A stretch of 64,000 nucleotides of DNA, taken from assembly GCF_000021545.1 (NCBI RefSeq), contig NC_012438.1, forward strand, positions 310,001 through 374,000. Reading direction: 5' to 3'. Numbering within the stretch: the first letter of the stretch is position 1; each line of letters opens with the position of its first letter. Made by a program: the position numbers and the translations under genes. Positions 35,771-44,499 of the stretch are shown here, one piece after another. The notes beneath the pieces are model-generated. The model saw only the letters and a program-made list of their open reading frames with translations, was not told the DNA's origin and searched no databases. This DNA comes from Sulfurihydrogenibium azorense Az-Fu1 (GTDB taxonomy: Bacteria; Aquificota; Aquificia; Aquificales; Hydrogenothermaceae).

Positions 35771-36355
35771 ATGAGTATTAAAAGTGTAGAGTTTATAAAA
35801 AGTGCAGTAAAGCCTGAAGATTATCCACCTCCTGATAAACCGGAGGTGGCAGTAGTCGGAAGGTCAAACGTTGGAAAATCATCTTTAATCAACGCAATCT
35901 TTAAAAGGTCTGTTGCAAAGGTAAGTTCAACCCCCGGAAAAACAAGACTTATAAACTTTTTTACTTTAAATAACGATATTTACTTTGTTGACCTACCAGG
36001 GTACGGTTTTGCTTCTGTGTCTCAGAAAGAGAGACTAAGCTGGCAAAAGATGATTGAAAACTACCTGTTAAACAGAGAAAACTTAAAACTCATTATAATG
36101 CTTGTAGATACACGGTATCCACCTACAAATTTAGACATACTTATGAAACAGTGGCTTGATACTTTTGAAAAACAATACTTTGTTGTAGGGACTAAAATAG
36201 ATAAATTAAATCAAAGTGAAAAGGCAAAGGCAAAGAAAGTTATAAAAGAAACGTTAGATTTAGATGATAACACACCAATATTCTTAGTATCAGCAAAAGA
36301 AGGAACGGGAATAGACAACCTTGTATCAGAAATCTTTAAAGCTGTTAAGGAGTAA
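35771..36355 (+). CDS. engB: Ribosome-biogenesis GTPase EngB/YsxC
   Basis: 194 residues, essential GTPase acting in 50S subunit assembly. G1 GRSNVGKSSLINAI, G3 DLPGYGFASVS, G4 VGTKIDKL and G5 FLVSAKEGTG are visible. It lies three bases after clpX in the same operon. Confidence 0.94.
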   Translation: MSIKSVEFIKSAVKPEDYPPPDKPEVAVVGRSNVGKSSLINAIFKRSVAKVSSTPGKTRLINFFTLNNDIYFVDLPGYGFASVSQKERLSWQKMIENYLLNRENLKLIIMLVDTRYPPTNLDILMKQWLDTFEKQYFVVGTKIDKLNQSEKAKAKKVIKETLDLDDNTPIFLVSAKEGTGIDNLVSEIFKAVKE

Positions 36356-36358
36356 AAG

Positions 36359-37126
36359 GTGATAAAAGAGATTTTTCAAAGTAGAAAACCTCTTATCTGC
36401 TACTTTATGGCAGGATACCCATCTGTAGAAGACAGTATTAAAACAGCATTTACTTTAATAGAAAATGGAGCTGATATACTTGAAGTAGGATTTCCATTCT
36501 CTGACCCTGTTGCAGATGGCGTAACAATTCAAGTAGCCCATGAAAAAGCCGTAAAAGACGGTATCACACCTGAAAAAGTATTTCAAATCACTAAAACCAT
36601 TAAAGAAAAGTACCCAAACGTACCTTTAATAGGAATGACTTACTACAACCCAATATTTAGATTTGGAGAAGAAAACTTTTGCAATAGAGCAAAAGAAAGT
36701 GGAATAGATGGTTTTATAGTTCCAGACCTGCCACCAGAAGAAGGAGGAAATTTAAAAAAAGTAGCAAACCGTAAAGGATTATCTTTAATATTCTTACTTG
36801 CACCTACTTCTAACGAAGAAAGGATAAAACTTGTGTCAAAAATGAGTGATGATTTTATATACTATGTTTCATTAACAGGAATAACAGGAGAAAGGGATAC
36901 TCTTCCTTGGGACGAACTTAAAGAAAAAATAACTTTAATAAGAAAAATAACAGATAAAAAAATTGCTGTTGGTTTTGGAGTCTCTAAGGGAGAACATGCA
37001 AAGATTATATCTCAGATAGCAGATGGAGTTATAGTTGGTAGTAGTGTCGTAAAACTTCAAGGTAAAAGAGATTTTGAAGGACTTAAAAATTTGGTAAAAG
37101 AGTTAAAGTCAAACATAGAGGCGTAG
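36359..37126 (+). CDS. trpA: Tryptophan synthase alpha subunit
   Basis: 255 residues, cleaving indole-3-glycerol phosphate to indole. Catalytic Glu in ADILEVGFPFSDPVADGVTI, Asp in GIDGFIVPDLPPEEGG, and phosphate-loop regions VGFGVSKGEH and GVIVGSSVVK. The start is GTG at 36359 behind AAGGAG. trpB is not adjacent, so tryptophan genes are dispersed, as in other Aquificota. Co-transcribed with engB and hisH. Confidence 0.95.
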   Translation: MIKEIFQSRKPLICYFMAGYPSVEDSIKTAFTLIENGADILEVGFPFSDPVADGVTIQVAHEKAVKDGITPEKVFQITKTIKEKYPNVPLIGMTYYNPIFRFGEENFCNRAKESGIDGFIVPDLPPEEGGNLKKVANRKGLSLIFLLAPTSNEERIKLVSKMSDDFIYYVSLTGITGERDTLPWDELKEKITLIRKITDKKIAVGFGVSKGEHAKIISQIADGVIVGSSVVKLQGKRDFEGLKNLVKELKSNIEA

Positions 37127-37744
37127 ATGATAGCACTTGTTGACTACGGTATGGGAAATTTAAGGAGTGTTGAAAAAGCCTTAGAAAAAGTTGGTTTTAA
37201 TGTACTTAGAACATCTAATCCAGAAGATTTAGATAAAGCTGACGCTATTGTAGTTCCGGGTGTTGGAGCTTTTGGAGATGCTATCCATAACCTTGAGAGA
37301 TTGGGGTTAAAAAACAAAGTAATTCATCTGATAAATCAAGGAAAACCTTACCTTGGCATATGTTTAGGACTACAGATTCTGTTTGAGTACGGATACGAAT
37401 TTGGACAGCATGAAGGACTTGGCATTTTAAAAGGTAGTGTTGTAAGATTTGATGAAAAACTCCCTATAAAGATTCCCCATATGGGATGGAACCAAATTCA
37501 CAAGAAAAAAAACTCTAAAATGTTTGAAGGGATAAAAGAAGGTGAATTTTTCTACTTTGTTCACTCTTACTATGCAAACCCCGAGGATAAAAGTATTGTT
37601 GCCACTACAACAGATTACGCAATTGATTTTTGTTCTTCTGTCGAAGTAGATAACATATGGGCAGTTCAGTTTCATCCTGAAAAAAGTCAAACAGCTGGCT
37701 TAAAACTTTTAGATAACTTTAGAAAGTTTGTTTATGGAATTTAA
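37127..37744 (+). CDS. hisH: Imidazole glycerol phosphate synthase glutaminase subunit
   Basis: 205 residues, class I amidotransferase giving ammonia to HisF. Cys nucleophile in YLGICLGLQILFE, His-Glu of the triad in VQFHPEKSQTAGL, and oxyanion region VVPGVGAFGDA. It starts at the base after trpA and overlaps bioF by eleven bases. hisF is not in the window. Confidence 0.95.
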   Translation: MIALVDYGMGNLRSVEKALEKVGFNVLRTSNPEDLDKADAIVVPGVGAFGDAIHNLERLGLKNKVIHLINQGKPYLGICLGLQILFEYGYEFGQHEGLGILKGSVVRFDEKLPIKIPHMGWNQIHKKKNSKMFEGIKEGEFFYFVHSYYANPEDKSIVATTTDYAIDFCSSVEVDNIWAVQFHPEKSQTAGLKLLDNFRKFVYGI

Positions 37745-38855
37745 GGATTTTCTTAAAAAAAGTTTAGAGGATATTAAATCAAAAAATCTTTACCGTCAAA
37801 GAATTGTTTTATCAAAAGATACAGTAAACTTCTCTTCAAACGATTATTTAGGTTTAAGGGATAATCAAAAAACAAAAGAAAAGTTATTAAAGAATATAGA
37901 CAATTTAGACCTTGGAAGTGGAGCTTCTGTTTTAGTGTCTGGTTATCATCCTGTCCAGCAAGAATTAGAAGATTTTATAGCAAACTTTAAACAGACAGAA
38001 AGTTGTGTAGTAGTAGGAAGCGGTTATATGGCAAACGTAGGACTACTACAGGCAATTACAAACGAAGATGATGTAATATTTAGCGATGAGTTAAACCATG
38101 CTTCCATTATAGATGGGATTAGATTATCAAAAGCAAAAAAGGTGATTTACAGACATTTAGATTTAGAAGACTTAGAAGACAAGATAAAAGCTGTAAATGT
38201 GAAAGGTAAAAAGTTTATCATTACAGATGGTGTTTTTAGTATGGAGGGAGATATAGCACCCCTTGATAAGATTGTAGAGATAGCTGATAAATACGATGCT
38301 GTTTTAATCGTAGACGATGCACACGGAACAGGAATAACAGGAGAAGGTAGGGGAACACTTAATCATTTTGGTATTACTCCTAAAGATAACATAATTCAGG
38401 TAGGAACCCTTTCAAAGGCAGTAGGGAGCTACGGTGCATTTATCTGTGGAAGTAAATTACTTGTTGATTTTTTAGTTAACAAAATGAGGTCTATAATCTT
38501 CACAACTGGCTTATCTCCAATTCAAAACTTTATATCCCTTGAAAACTTTAAACTGTTATCAAAAGAAGACTACAGAAGAGTAGATGTTTTAGAGAAAGCT
38601 AAGTACCTATACAATGGCTTAAAAAGTGTTGGTATAGAGATTAACTTTCATAACACACCTATTTTATCTTATGTAGTAGGCAGTGAAGAAAAGGCTTTAA
38701 AGATAAGAGATAAGCTGTTAGAAAATAACATATTTATTCAAGCCATCAGACCACCTACAGTTCCTAAAGGTACTTCAAGACTTAGAATAACTGTAAGTCA
38801 TAAAAACAGTTATAAAGAGATTGACAGACTTTTAGAAATTATTTCTAATATTTAA
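37734..38855 (+). CDS. bioF: 8-amino-7-oxononanoate synthase family (BioF)
   Basis: About 373 residues, PLP enzyme of the alpha-oxoamine synthase family; in biotin synthesis it joins pimeloyl thioester and alanine. Motifs: FSSNDYLGLRD, GSGASVLVSGYHPVQQELED, FSDELNHASIIDG, VDDAHGTGITGEG and the PLP-lysine GTLSKAVGSYGAF. I chose ATG 37734 inside the end of hisH. A KBL-like or serine palmitoyl-type role cannot be excluded because no other biotin gene is near. Confidence 0.88.
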   Translation: MEFKDFLKKSLEDIKSKNLYRQRIVLSKDTVNFSSNDYLGLRDNQKTKEKLLKNIDNLDLGSGASVLVSGYHPVQQELEDFIANFKQTESCVVVGSGYMANVGLLQAITNEDDVIFSDELNHASIIDGIRLSKAKKVIYRHLDLEDLEDKIKAVNVKGKKFIITDGVFSMEGDIAPLDKIVEIADKYDAVLIVDDAHGTGITGEGRGTLNHFGITPKDNIIQVGTLSKAVGSYGAFICGSKLLVDFLVNKMRSIIFTTGLSPIQNFISLENFKLLSKEDYRRVDVLEKAKYLYNGLKSVGIEINFHNTPILSYVVGSEEKALKIRDKLLENNIFIQAIRPPTVPKGTSRLRITVSHKNSYKEIDRLLEIISNI

Positions 38856-39631
38856 GCCTTTGTTTTTTCCATAGCTTGTAAGAGTTTTTCTTCTACTTCA
38901 TTTAGCCAGTGTTCTCTTCTTATCACTTCATCAAACGTTTCTTTGTGAAGTATCTCACAGGCGTGATACTTTGACCTAAGTTCGTCGTACCTGAAAAAGA
39001 AGTTTATAGATGGCATAAAACTCACTATCTGGTCAGTCTCAAAAAAGTTTACATCCTTATCTATAAGAAGTTTTTTTTGAGTTTCTAAAAGCTGTCCGTT
39101 AGTTATTATGAGTACTTTATGGCAGCTGTACTTATCTTTTCCTTTTAAAAGGTTTTCAATGTATTTATCATCTAACTTTTTTATTTGAGTGTAATCTATA
39201 AAATCTACTGCAAAGTACTCTGTTTTAGTATCATCTTGGTACTTTAGTATTACATCTATGTTATGGTCTTTGTAAATTGGAGGGTCTATAACTGTAAAAC
39301 CGAGCATCTCAAAACTTTGGGTTAGAAAGTACTCAAATTCTGATCCTTTCATAGTTTTTAAGTAATCTACCTGAGACTGGGTCCAAGGGTAGAGAGATAG
39401 GTTCTTTTTTAGGTCTTGGAGCTGCTGTCTTAAATCATCAAGTTGTTGTTTTAAGTTTTGGCTTTTTTCCAAAAATTGCTGTTTTTCTTCTATAAACTTT
39501 TGTTTGTAATTTTGTAAAGTAGGTATTAACATTTTTTCTTCTTTATGCTTTTCTTCTCTATACCTTACGTATGCGTAAAGTGATACTATGAATAGCATTA
39601 CTGATACAATAGCTATATCAATTAGAGACAT
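38852..39631 (-). CDS. Membrane-anchored coiled-coil protein with Mrr-like restriction-endonuclease fold
   Basis: 259 residues. A single N-terminal membrane helix (IDIAIVSVMLFIVSLYAYV), a coiled coil with many Gln and Lys (about 30-80), then a domain with the Mrr-type pattern GSEFEYFLTQSFEMLGFTV and HNIDVILKYQ. The usual second half of the active site (Gln-x-Lys) reads AVDFIDY here, so the catalytic lysine seems lost and the domain may bind rather than cut. It overlaps the upstream macro-domain gene by 14 bases and the convergent bioF by four. Role unknown. Confidence 0.7.
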   Translation of the reverse strand: MSLIDIAIVSVMLFIVSLYAYVRYREEKHKEEKMLIPTLQNYKQKFIEEKQQFLEKSQNLKQQLDDLRQQLQDLKKNLSLYPWTQSQVDYLKTMKGSEFEYFLTQSFEMLGFTVIDPPIYKDHNIDVILKYQDDTKTEYFAVDFIDYTQIKKLDDKYIENLLKGKDKYSCHKVLIITNGQLLETQKKLLIDKDVNFFETDQIVSFMPSINFFFRYDELRSKYHACEILHKETFDEVIRREHWLNEVEEKLLQAMEKTKA

Positions 39632-40184
39632 TTAAAATTTCCTCAAGAGATTGTTTGTATATCTGGTAAATATCTTCTGTGAATAAAACAAAACGTATTT
39701 CTTCAAACCAGTCTGGATTTTCTTTTATAAAATTTATTACTGTGTTTAAAGCAACTTTTGAAGCTTCTTTTTTATTGCATCTATAAGCACCTGTACTTAT
39801 AGATGGAAAGGAAATTGATTTAATGTTATACTTCTTTGCAATGGACAAACTGTTTCTATACGCATTTGATAGTAGTTTTTTTTCTTTTTCTGTCATAACA
39901 CCACTACATATCGGTCCTACAGTATGGATTACGTACTTTGCCTTTAGATTGCCGCCAGAGGTTATAATAGCTTCCCCAGTGGGAAGCCCATCGGGATATA
40001 AAGTTTTTCTTATCTCTTTACACTCTTCTAAAATAGATGGACCACCTTTTGAGTGTATTGCTCCATCTACTCCTAAGCCACCCATTAAGGAAGAGTTTGC
40101 AGCATTAACAATAGCTTGTGTATCTGCCTCTGTAATATCTCCTACTACTAAGCTTAAGGTTGTACTACCTATCTTAACTTTCAC
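39618..40184 (-). CDS. Macro-domain protein (ADP-ribose / O-acetyl-ADP-ribose hydrolase type)
   Basis: 188 residues, single macro domain of YmdB/MacroD type. ADP-ribose-binding signatures are QAIVNAANSSLMGGLGVDGAIH and SISFPSISTGAYRCNKKEAS, with the catalytic-loop Asn and Asp present. These enzymes remove acetyl or mono-ADP-ribosyl groups. It starts six bases after the BFN gene ends and overlaps the Mrr-like gene, giving a three-gene unit. Confidence 0.9.
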   Translation of the reverse strand: MKVKIGSTTLSLVVGDITEADTQAIVNAANSSLMGGLGVDGAIHSKGGPSILEECKEIRKTLYPDGLPTGEAIITSGGNLKAKYVIHTVGPICSGVMTEKEKKLLSNAYRNSLSIAKKYNIKSISFPSISTGAYRCNKKEASKVALNTVINFIKENPDWFEEIRFVLFTEDIYQIYKQSLEEILNVSN

Positions 40185-40189
40185 ATAAA

Positions 40190-40783
40190 TTATTTTATCA
40201 AAAAGTCCTCTGGTTTTATGTTATCAAGCATCTCTCTAAATTTTTCTAAATCTTCTTCTTTTATACCTACTTCTTTTGTATCTGGGAGATTTAAATTATT
40301 TACTTCTGTTTGCTGAGCTAACTCTTCTACTGTCTTTATTTCGTCTTCCTCTTTTTCTTCATCCTTTTTTTGCTGTTGTGTAAATTGGGAAACGTTTACT
40401 TTTTTAACTACTTCTTCGTTAAGGTATATTGGTGCGTTAAATCTTAATGCCAAATTAATAGCATCACTTGGTCTTGCATCTATAACTATCTCTTTACCAT
40501 TTTGGTCTATTACTAACTCTGCTATGTAGGCATTGTTTACCATATTTACTATAGATACATACTTTACTGTTCCACCTAAAGACTCTATTGTATTTTTAAA
40601 TAGGTCGTAGGTTAATGGTCTTGGTGGGACAAATCCGCTTTGATTAACCACTATTCCTTCTGCCTCTGCAACACCTATCCATATAGGGTATATATCTTCA
40701 GGGTTATTAACATCAGCTAAAAGAAGTATAGGACTTCCTGTTATAGAATCTATAGCTATTGATTTTACTACTACCTCTATCAT
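40190..40783 (-). CDS. Bifunctional nuclease (BFN/DUF151) family protein
   Basis: 197 residues. The BFN domain fills the first 130: VKSIAIDSITGSPILLLAD, YPIWIGVAEAEGI, PLTYDLFKNTIESLGG and IDARPSDAINLALRFNAPIY. A charged, likely flexible tail follows, with KKDEEKEEDE. Plant and bacterial members are reported to have RNase and DNase activity, but the bacterial role is unclear. It heads the minus-strand BFN-macro-Mrr unit. Confidence 0.88.
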   Translation of the reverse strand: MIEVVVKSIAIDSITGSPILLLADVNNPEDIYPIWIGVAEAEGIVVNQSGFVPPRPLTYDLFKNTIESLGGTVKYVSIVNMVNNAYIAELVIDQNGKEIVIDARPSDAINLALRFNAPIYLNEEVVKKVNVSQFTQQQKKDEEKEEDEIKTVEELAQQTEVNNLNLPDTKEVGIKEEDLEKFREMLDNIKPEDFLIK

Positions 40784-40817
40784 ATTTATTACCTCCGATA
40801 TTAATTGATTTGATATT

Positions 40818-40845
40818 AATATACTAAAGTTTTCAAAATTTTCAA
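40818..40845 (-). promoter_or_regulatory. Candidate promoter of the BFN-macro-Mrr unit
   Basis: On the minus strand TTGAAA (40840-40845) and TATATT (40818-40823) are 16 bases apart, upstream of the ATG at 40783. Confidence 0.45.
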
Positions 40846-40863
40846 TGATGATAAAATATAGTT

Positions 40864-43260
40864 ATGGAAATAGTTTATAAAAAGGTTTTAGAGCCAAAAG
40901 AAGCTGTATATAGAGATTATAAGTTTGATTGTAAGAAGTTAAACGAGTTTTTAAAAAATAACTCTATAAAACTTTACAGCCATCAAGTTGAAGGTATAAA
41001 GGCAGTTTTAGAAGGAAAGGATGTAGTTATAACTACTCCTACAGCTTCAGGAAAATCTATGATATACACTTTATCTATATTAGACCAAGTATGTAAAAAT
41101 CCAAGTACAAAAGCTCTGCTTATTTTTCCTTTAGTTGCACTGGCAAGAGACCAAGAGAGTAAGATAAGAAGTTTTATACAAAGGTCTGGAATAAAGACTT
41201 CTGTAGCAAACTACTCAGGCTCTACAGATAAAGATGAAAGATACAGAATAAAAAGTAGTCCTCCAAACTTCCTAATAACAACACCAGACATGTTAAGTAA
41301 AGGGATACTTCCTTTTCATTACACATGGGAAAAGTTTTTTGAAGATTTAAAGTTTGTTGTCATAGATGAGCTTCACTCTTACAAAGGTGTTTTAGGGTCT
41401 CATGTTAGCAACGTTATAAAAAGGTTAAACAGAATTGTAAAGCACTACACAGGGGAATTACCTATATATATATGCAACTCTGCTACTATAAAAAACCCTG
41501 TAGATTTTGCTAAAAAGTTTGTAAACAAAGAGGTGATAGAGATAAACAAGTCTGGAGCTCCATCACCTAAAAAAATTATAAACATCTCAAAACCAACCTC
41601 TAACGAAAAGTTGATGCACCTTTTAAAAGAACATCTAATTAACGATATATCTACTATCGTTTTTATAGACAGTAGAAAAGATGTGGAACTTTTTTACAAA
41701 AACATGAAAATATTCTTAGAAAAAGAAGGACATGAAGAATTAGTATCTAAAATAAGTCCCTATAGGTCTGGATATAACTCAAAAGAAAGGCAAGAAATTG
41801 AAAATAAAATGGCTACAGGAAAGTTAAAAGTTTTAATATCTACAAGTGCATTAGAGATGGGAATAGATATAGGTAATATAGACAGTGTAATCGTAAAGGG
41901 ATTTCCCGGAACGTTAGCTTCTCTCTGGCAAAGGTTTGGAAGGTCAGGAAGAAGGGAAAAAGAGTCTATAAACTACTACATTGCAAAAAACGATGCCTTG
42001 GACCAGTATTACGTAAAAAACCCAAAGGAACTGTTTAACAGGTCTGTAGAAGAACCAGTTATAAACCCTGATAACAAGTATATCTTAAAAAAACATATCC
42101 TTGTTGCAGCAAAGGAAATTCCATTAGAGTTAAAAGATTTAACAGATAAAGAAAAAGAAGTTGTTAGAGATCTCTTAGAAGAGAGAAAATTAATCTTTAA
42201 AAACGGTAAATTTTACGTAAATAAATCTGTAAATACAGATTTTAACATTCGCTCAACGGGAGAGTCTTACGATATTGTTGAAGTTAATCAAAACAAAAAG
42301 ATAGGAGATATAAATCAAGAGTATGCATTTTACGAGATGTATCAAGATGCAGTTTACCTACACGGAGGGTCAACCTACAAAGTTTTACAGAAAGATGATA
42401 CAGAAAAAGTTATTTATGTAGAAGAGCAGTATTTAAACTACTACACAACACCTATATTACAGACAGAGATAGACATTCTCAATATAGAAAAAGGAAGAAC
42501 TTTCAAAGATATTAAAATCTACTATGGAGAGCTGAATGTAAAGTCAAGTATAGTAGGCTACACAAAAGTAGATATTGAAGAAAATAAAAGAATAAAAGAT
42601 ATACTGTTTGAAGAGTATATAGAGAGAAATTTTATAACAAAAGGGATGTGGTTTACAGTAGAAGATTACTATGAGAATCTAGTAATTGAAAGGACTAAAA
42701 AAGAGAAAGAAAGTTTCATTTTAAACAGATTAAAAAAGATATTAGATGAAGTTTCTTATAAACTAATTGAGGGAGTTGTAAAAGAGTCTAAAGAACCAAT
42801 AAAAACTTTAAAAGAAGCTCTCTCTTTAGAATTTTTAAAAAGTAAAAAAGGAGTAAAAAAAGAAGATTTACATGTTATAGAAGACCTTGAAAATACTTTA
42901 AAGGGTGGAAGGGATATTTTTATTGGAAGTCTACACGGAATAGAGCATGGAATGATAGGTATATACTCTATATTTGCTATGAATGACAGATGGGATATAG
43001 GTGGTATGTCAACTAACTTTCATAACCAAACAGAAAAAGCAACTATATTCATTTACGATGGTTTTGAAGGAGGAATTGGATACGGAGAGGTTGGGTTTGA
43101 AAGACTAGAGGATATACTCAAAGCTACTTATAAAAATATAAAAAATTGTAAATGTATATCCGGATGTCCTTCTTGTATATTATCACCAAAATGTGGAAAT
43201 GCAAATGAATACTTAGATAAGATAGGCTCCACTGTCTTGTTAGAACTAATACTAGCTTGA
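40864..43260 (+). CDS. DEAD/DEAH-box helicase, MrfA/YprA type with C-terminal zinc-binding region
   Basis: 798 residues, superfamily 2 helicase. Walker A TPTASGKSMIY (about residue 60), DEAH-type box VVIDELHSYKG, motif III CNSATIKNP, and C-terminal helicase motifs STSALEMGIDIG and WQRFGRSGRREK. The C-terminal DUF1998-like part has the Cys cluster CKCISGCPSCILSPKCG, near an EGGIGY motif. B. subtilis MrfA of this family works in repair of mitomycin damage with MrfB; no MrfB partner is seen next to it. It stands alone on the plus strand after a short divergent gap. Confidence 0.88.
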   Translation: MEIVYKKVLEPKEAVYRDYKFDCKKLNEFLKNNSIKLYSHQVEGIKAVLEGKDVVITTPTASGKSMIYTLSILDQVCKNPSTKALLIFPLVALARDQESKIRSFIQRSGIKTSVANYSGSTDKDERYRIKSSPPNFLITTPDMLSKGILPFHYTWEKFFEDLKFVVIDELHSYKGVLGSHVSNVIKRLNRIVKHYTGELPIYICNSATIKNPVDFAKKFVNKEVIEINKSGAPSPKKIINISKPTSNEKLMHLLKEHLINDISTIVFIDSRKDVELFYKNMKIFLEKEGHEELVSKISPYRSGYNSKERQEIENKMATGKLKVLISTSALEMGIDIGNIDSVIVKGFPGTLASLWQRFGRSGRREKESINYYIAKNDALDQYYVKNPKELFNRSVEEPVINPDNKYILKKHILVAAKEIPLELKDLTDKEKEVVRDLLEERKLIFKNGKFYVNKSVNTDFNIRSTGESYDIVEVNQNKKIGDINQEYAFYEMYQDAVYLHGGSTYKVLQKDDTEKVIYVEEQYLNYYTTPILQTEIDILNIEKGRTFKDIKIYYGELNVKSSIVGYTKVDIEENKRIKDILFEEYIERNFITKGMWFTVEDYYENLVIERTKKEKESFILNRLKKILDEVSYKLIEGVVKESKEPIKTLKEALSLEFLKSKKGVKKEDLHVIEDLENTLKGGRDIFIGSLHGIEHGMIGIYSIFAMNDRWDIGGMSTNFHNQTEKATIFIYDGFEGGIGYGEVGFERLEDILKATYKNIKNCKCISGCPSCILSPKCGNANEYLDKIGSTVLLELILA

Positions 43261-43331
43261 GTGTAATTTTTTATTGAAAACTTATCCAAACTTCTGTATA
43301 TTAAATAATATGTTAAGATTTGGAGAGAAAA

Positions 43332-43625
43332 ATGGTAGTTATAAAAGTAAAAGAAATTTTTAATCAGGATATGTTAGGTTCAAGAGAAAATGGCTTAATA
43401 CTAAGGCAAAAAGTTGAAGAAGAGTTATCAAGAAGCAGTATAGTCGTTATAGATTTTGAAGGGATTGATTTAACTACACAAGGTTTCGTAGATGAATTTA
43501 TAGGTGTTCTTATTAGGGAAAAAGGTCTTGATTTTGTTAGAGAACATATAAAAATTAAAAATGCATCAGATTTTGTGAAGTTAATAATCCAACTCGTTAT
43601 ATCCTACAGTAAAAAAGCAGCTTAG
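43332..43625 (+). CDS. DUF4325 (STAS-like) small protein
   Basis: About 97 residues. The pattern IVVIDFEGIDLTTQGFVDEF followed by IGVLIRE is the DUF4325/STAS-like fold, similar to anti-anti-sigma proteins. I chose ATG 43332 after GGAGAG over a TTG at 43320. It converges with the HATPase gene, their stops overlapping by four bases; the two families often pair in one operon, so a partner-switch relation is likely but not shown. Confidence 0.75.
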   Translation: MVVIKVKEIFNQDMLGSRENGLILRQKVEEELSRSSIVVIDFEGIDLTTQGFVDEFIGVLIREKGLDFVREHIKIKNASDFVKLIIQLVISYSKKAA

Positions 43626-44479
43626 ATAAATATATCTTCCGTATCTTCATTATCTTGATATATATATATCCTAAAGAACTCGTCTTTTGAAAAATTTATA
43701 TTTTTCTCATATAGTTCAAATACAACTATACTTCCTTTCCAATCACTGGAAATATTATCTTTTAAGTGTATTTCATTATTTTCATCAATATAAACAATCC
43801 CATCATTAGAGATTATCTTTAATCTTCCTCTTGTATGCTTTATTATTTCTGTAAGAACGAAAAGACCATAACCAGCATTATTAACCGAGCTTGAATATAG
43901 TTTAGGAGGAGGACAAGATACCCCTTTTTCAATAGCTTTTAATATAGCCTCACTTTCAGAACTAACATTATACTTTCTTTTAATGTTATGTAAAAATCCA
44001 ACTCCTTTATCTACTACACATAACTGTATTTTCTTTAGATTTGGGAAATACTGACCTGCAACAATAGCTCCTATATGGCTTAAGGAATGATTTAAAGCAT
44101 TGTTAAGTAATTCTGATATCATGTAATATAGATAGTCATATAAGTCCTTTCTATCTTCTGCTGATAAATTTTGAAAATCTTTATGTTTTAATAGTAAATT
44201 CGTAACATGTTTTGTACTCTTATCTATGCTCCCATATCTTACGTTTTCTATTGGAATATAACTTTTAGAAGAGTCGTATTCTTTATTGAATAAAGTATCC
44301 ATATAACTTTTTGTATTTCCATAATTTTCAACGTTTACATTTTCACTCAAAACTAAGGCTTTTAGAATAGCCATACCCACAGGTTCTATAAACTGATAAT
44401 TAGAGATATTTATAACATTATCCTTAAGTTTTATCAGATTGTATAATTCTTGGTCTATGTTATCAAATTTAAACTCCAT
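43622..44479 (-). CDS. Anti-sigma-type ATP-binding protein (HATPase) with N-terminal STAS-like region
   Basis: 285 residues. The GHKL ATPase motifs are N-box ISELLNNALNHS, G1 CVVDKGVGFLHN and G2 VNNAGYGLFVLTEI. The first 70 residues (IINISNYQFIEPVGMAILKA-like pattern) resemble a STAS half-domain. There are no membrane segments, dimerisation helix or phospho-acceptor His, so it is not a standard sensor kinase. A regulator of a sigma factor or effector through the DUF4325 protein is inferred. Confidence 0.75.
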   Translation of the reverse strand: MEFKFDNIDQELYNLIKLKDNVINISNYQFIEPVGMAILKALVLSENVNVENYGNTKSYMDTLFNKEYDSSKSYIPIENVRYGSIDKSTKHVTNLLLKHKDFQNLSAEDRKDLYDYLYYMISELLNNALNHSLSHIGAIVAGQYFPNLKKIQLCVVDKGVGFLHNIKRKYNVSSESEAILKAIEKGVSCPPPKLYSSSVNNAGYGLFVLTEIIKHTRGRLKIISNDGIVYIDENNEIHLKDNISSDWKGSIVVFELYEKNINFSKDEFFRIYIYQDNEDTEDIFI

Positions 44480-44499
44480 TGGATTACCTCAAAATCTTC

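Noticed and set aside
40797-40823. Two GATATTAAT direct repeats before the BFN gene
   Set aside because: Short and A+T-rich in an A+T-rich gap; chance is likely, and one overlaps the candidate -10 box.
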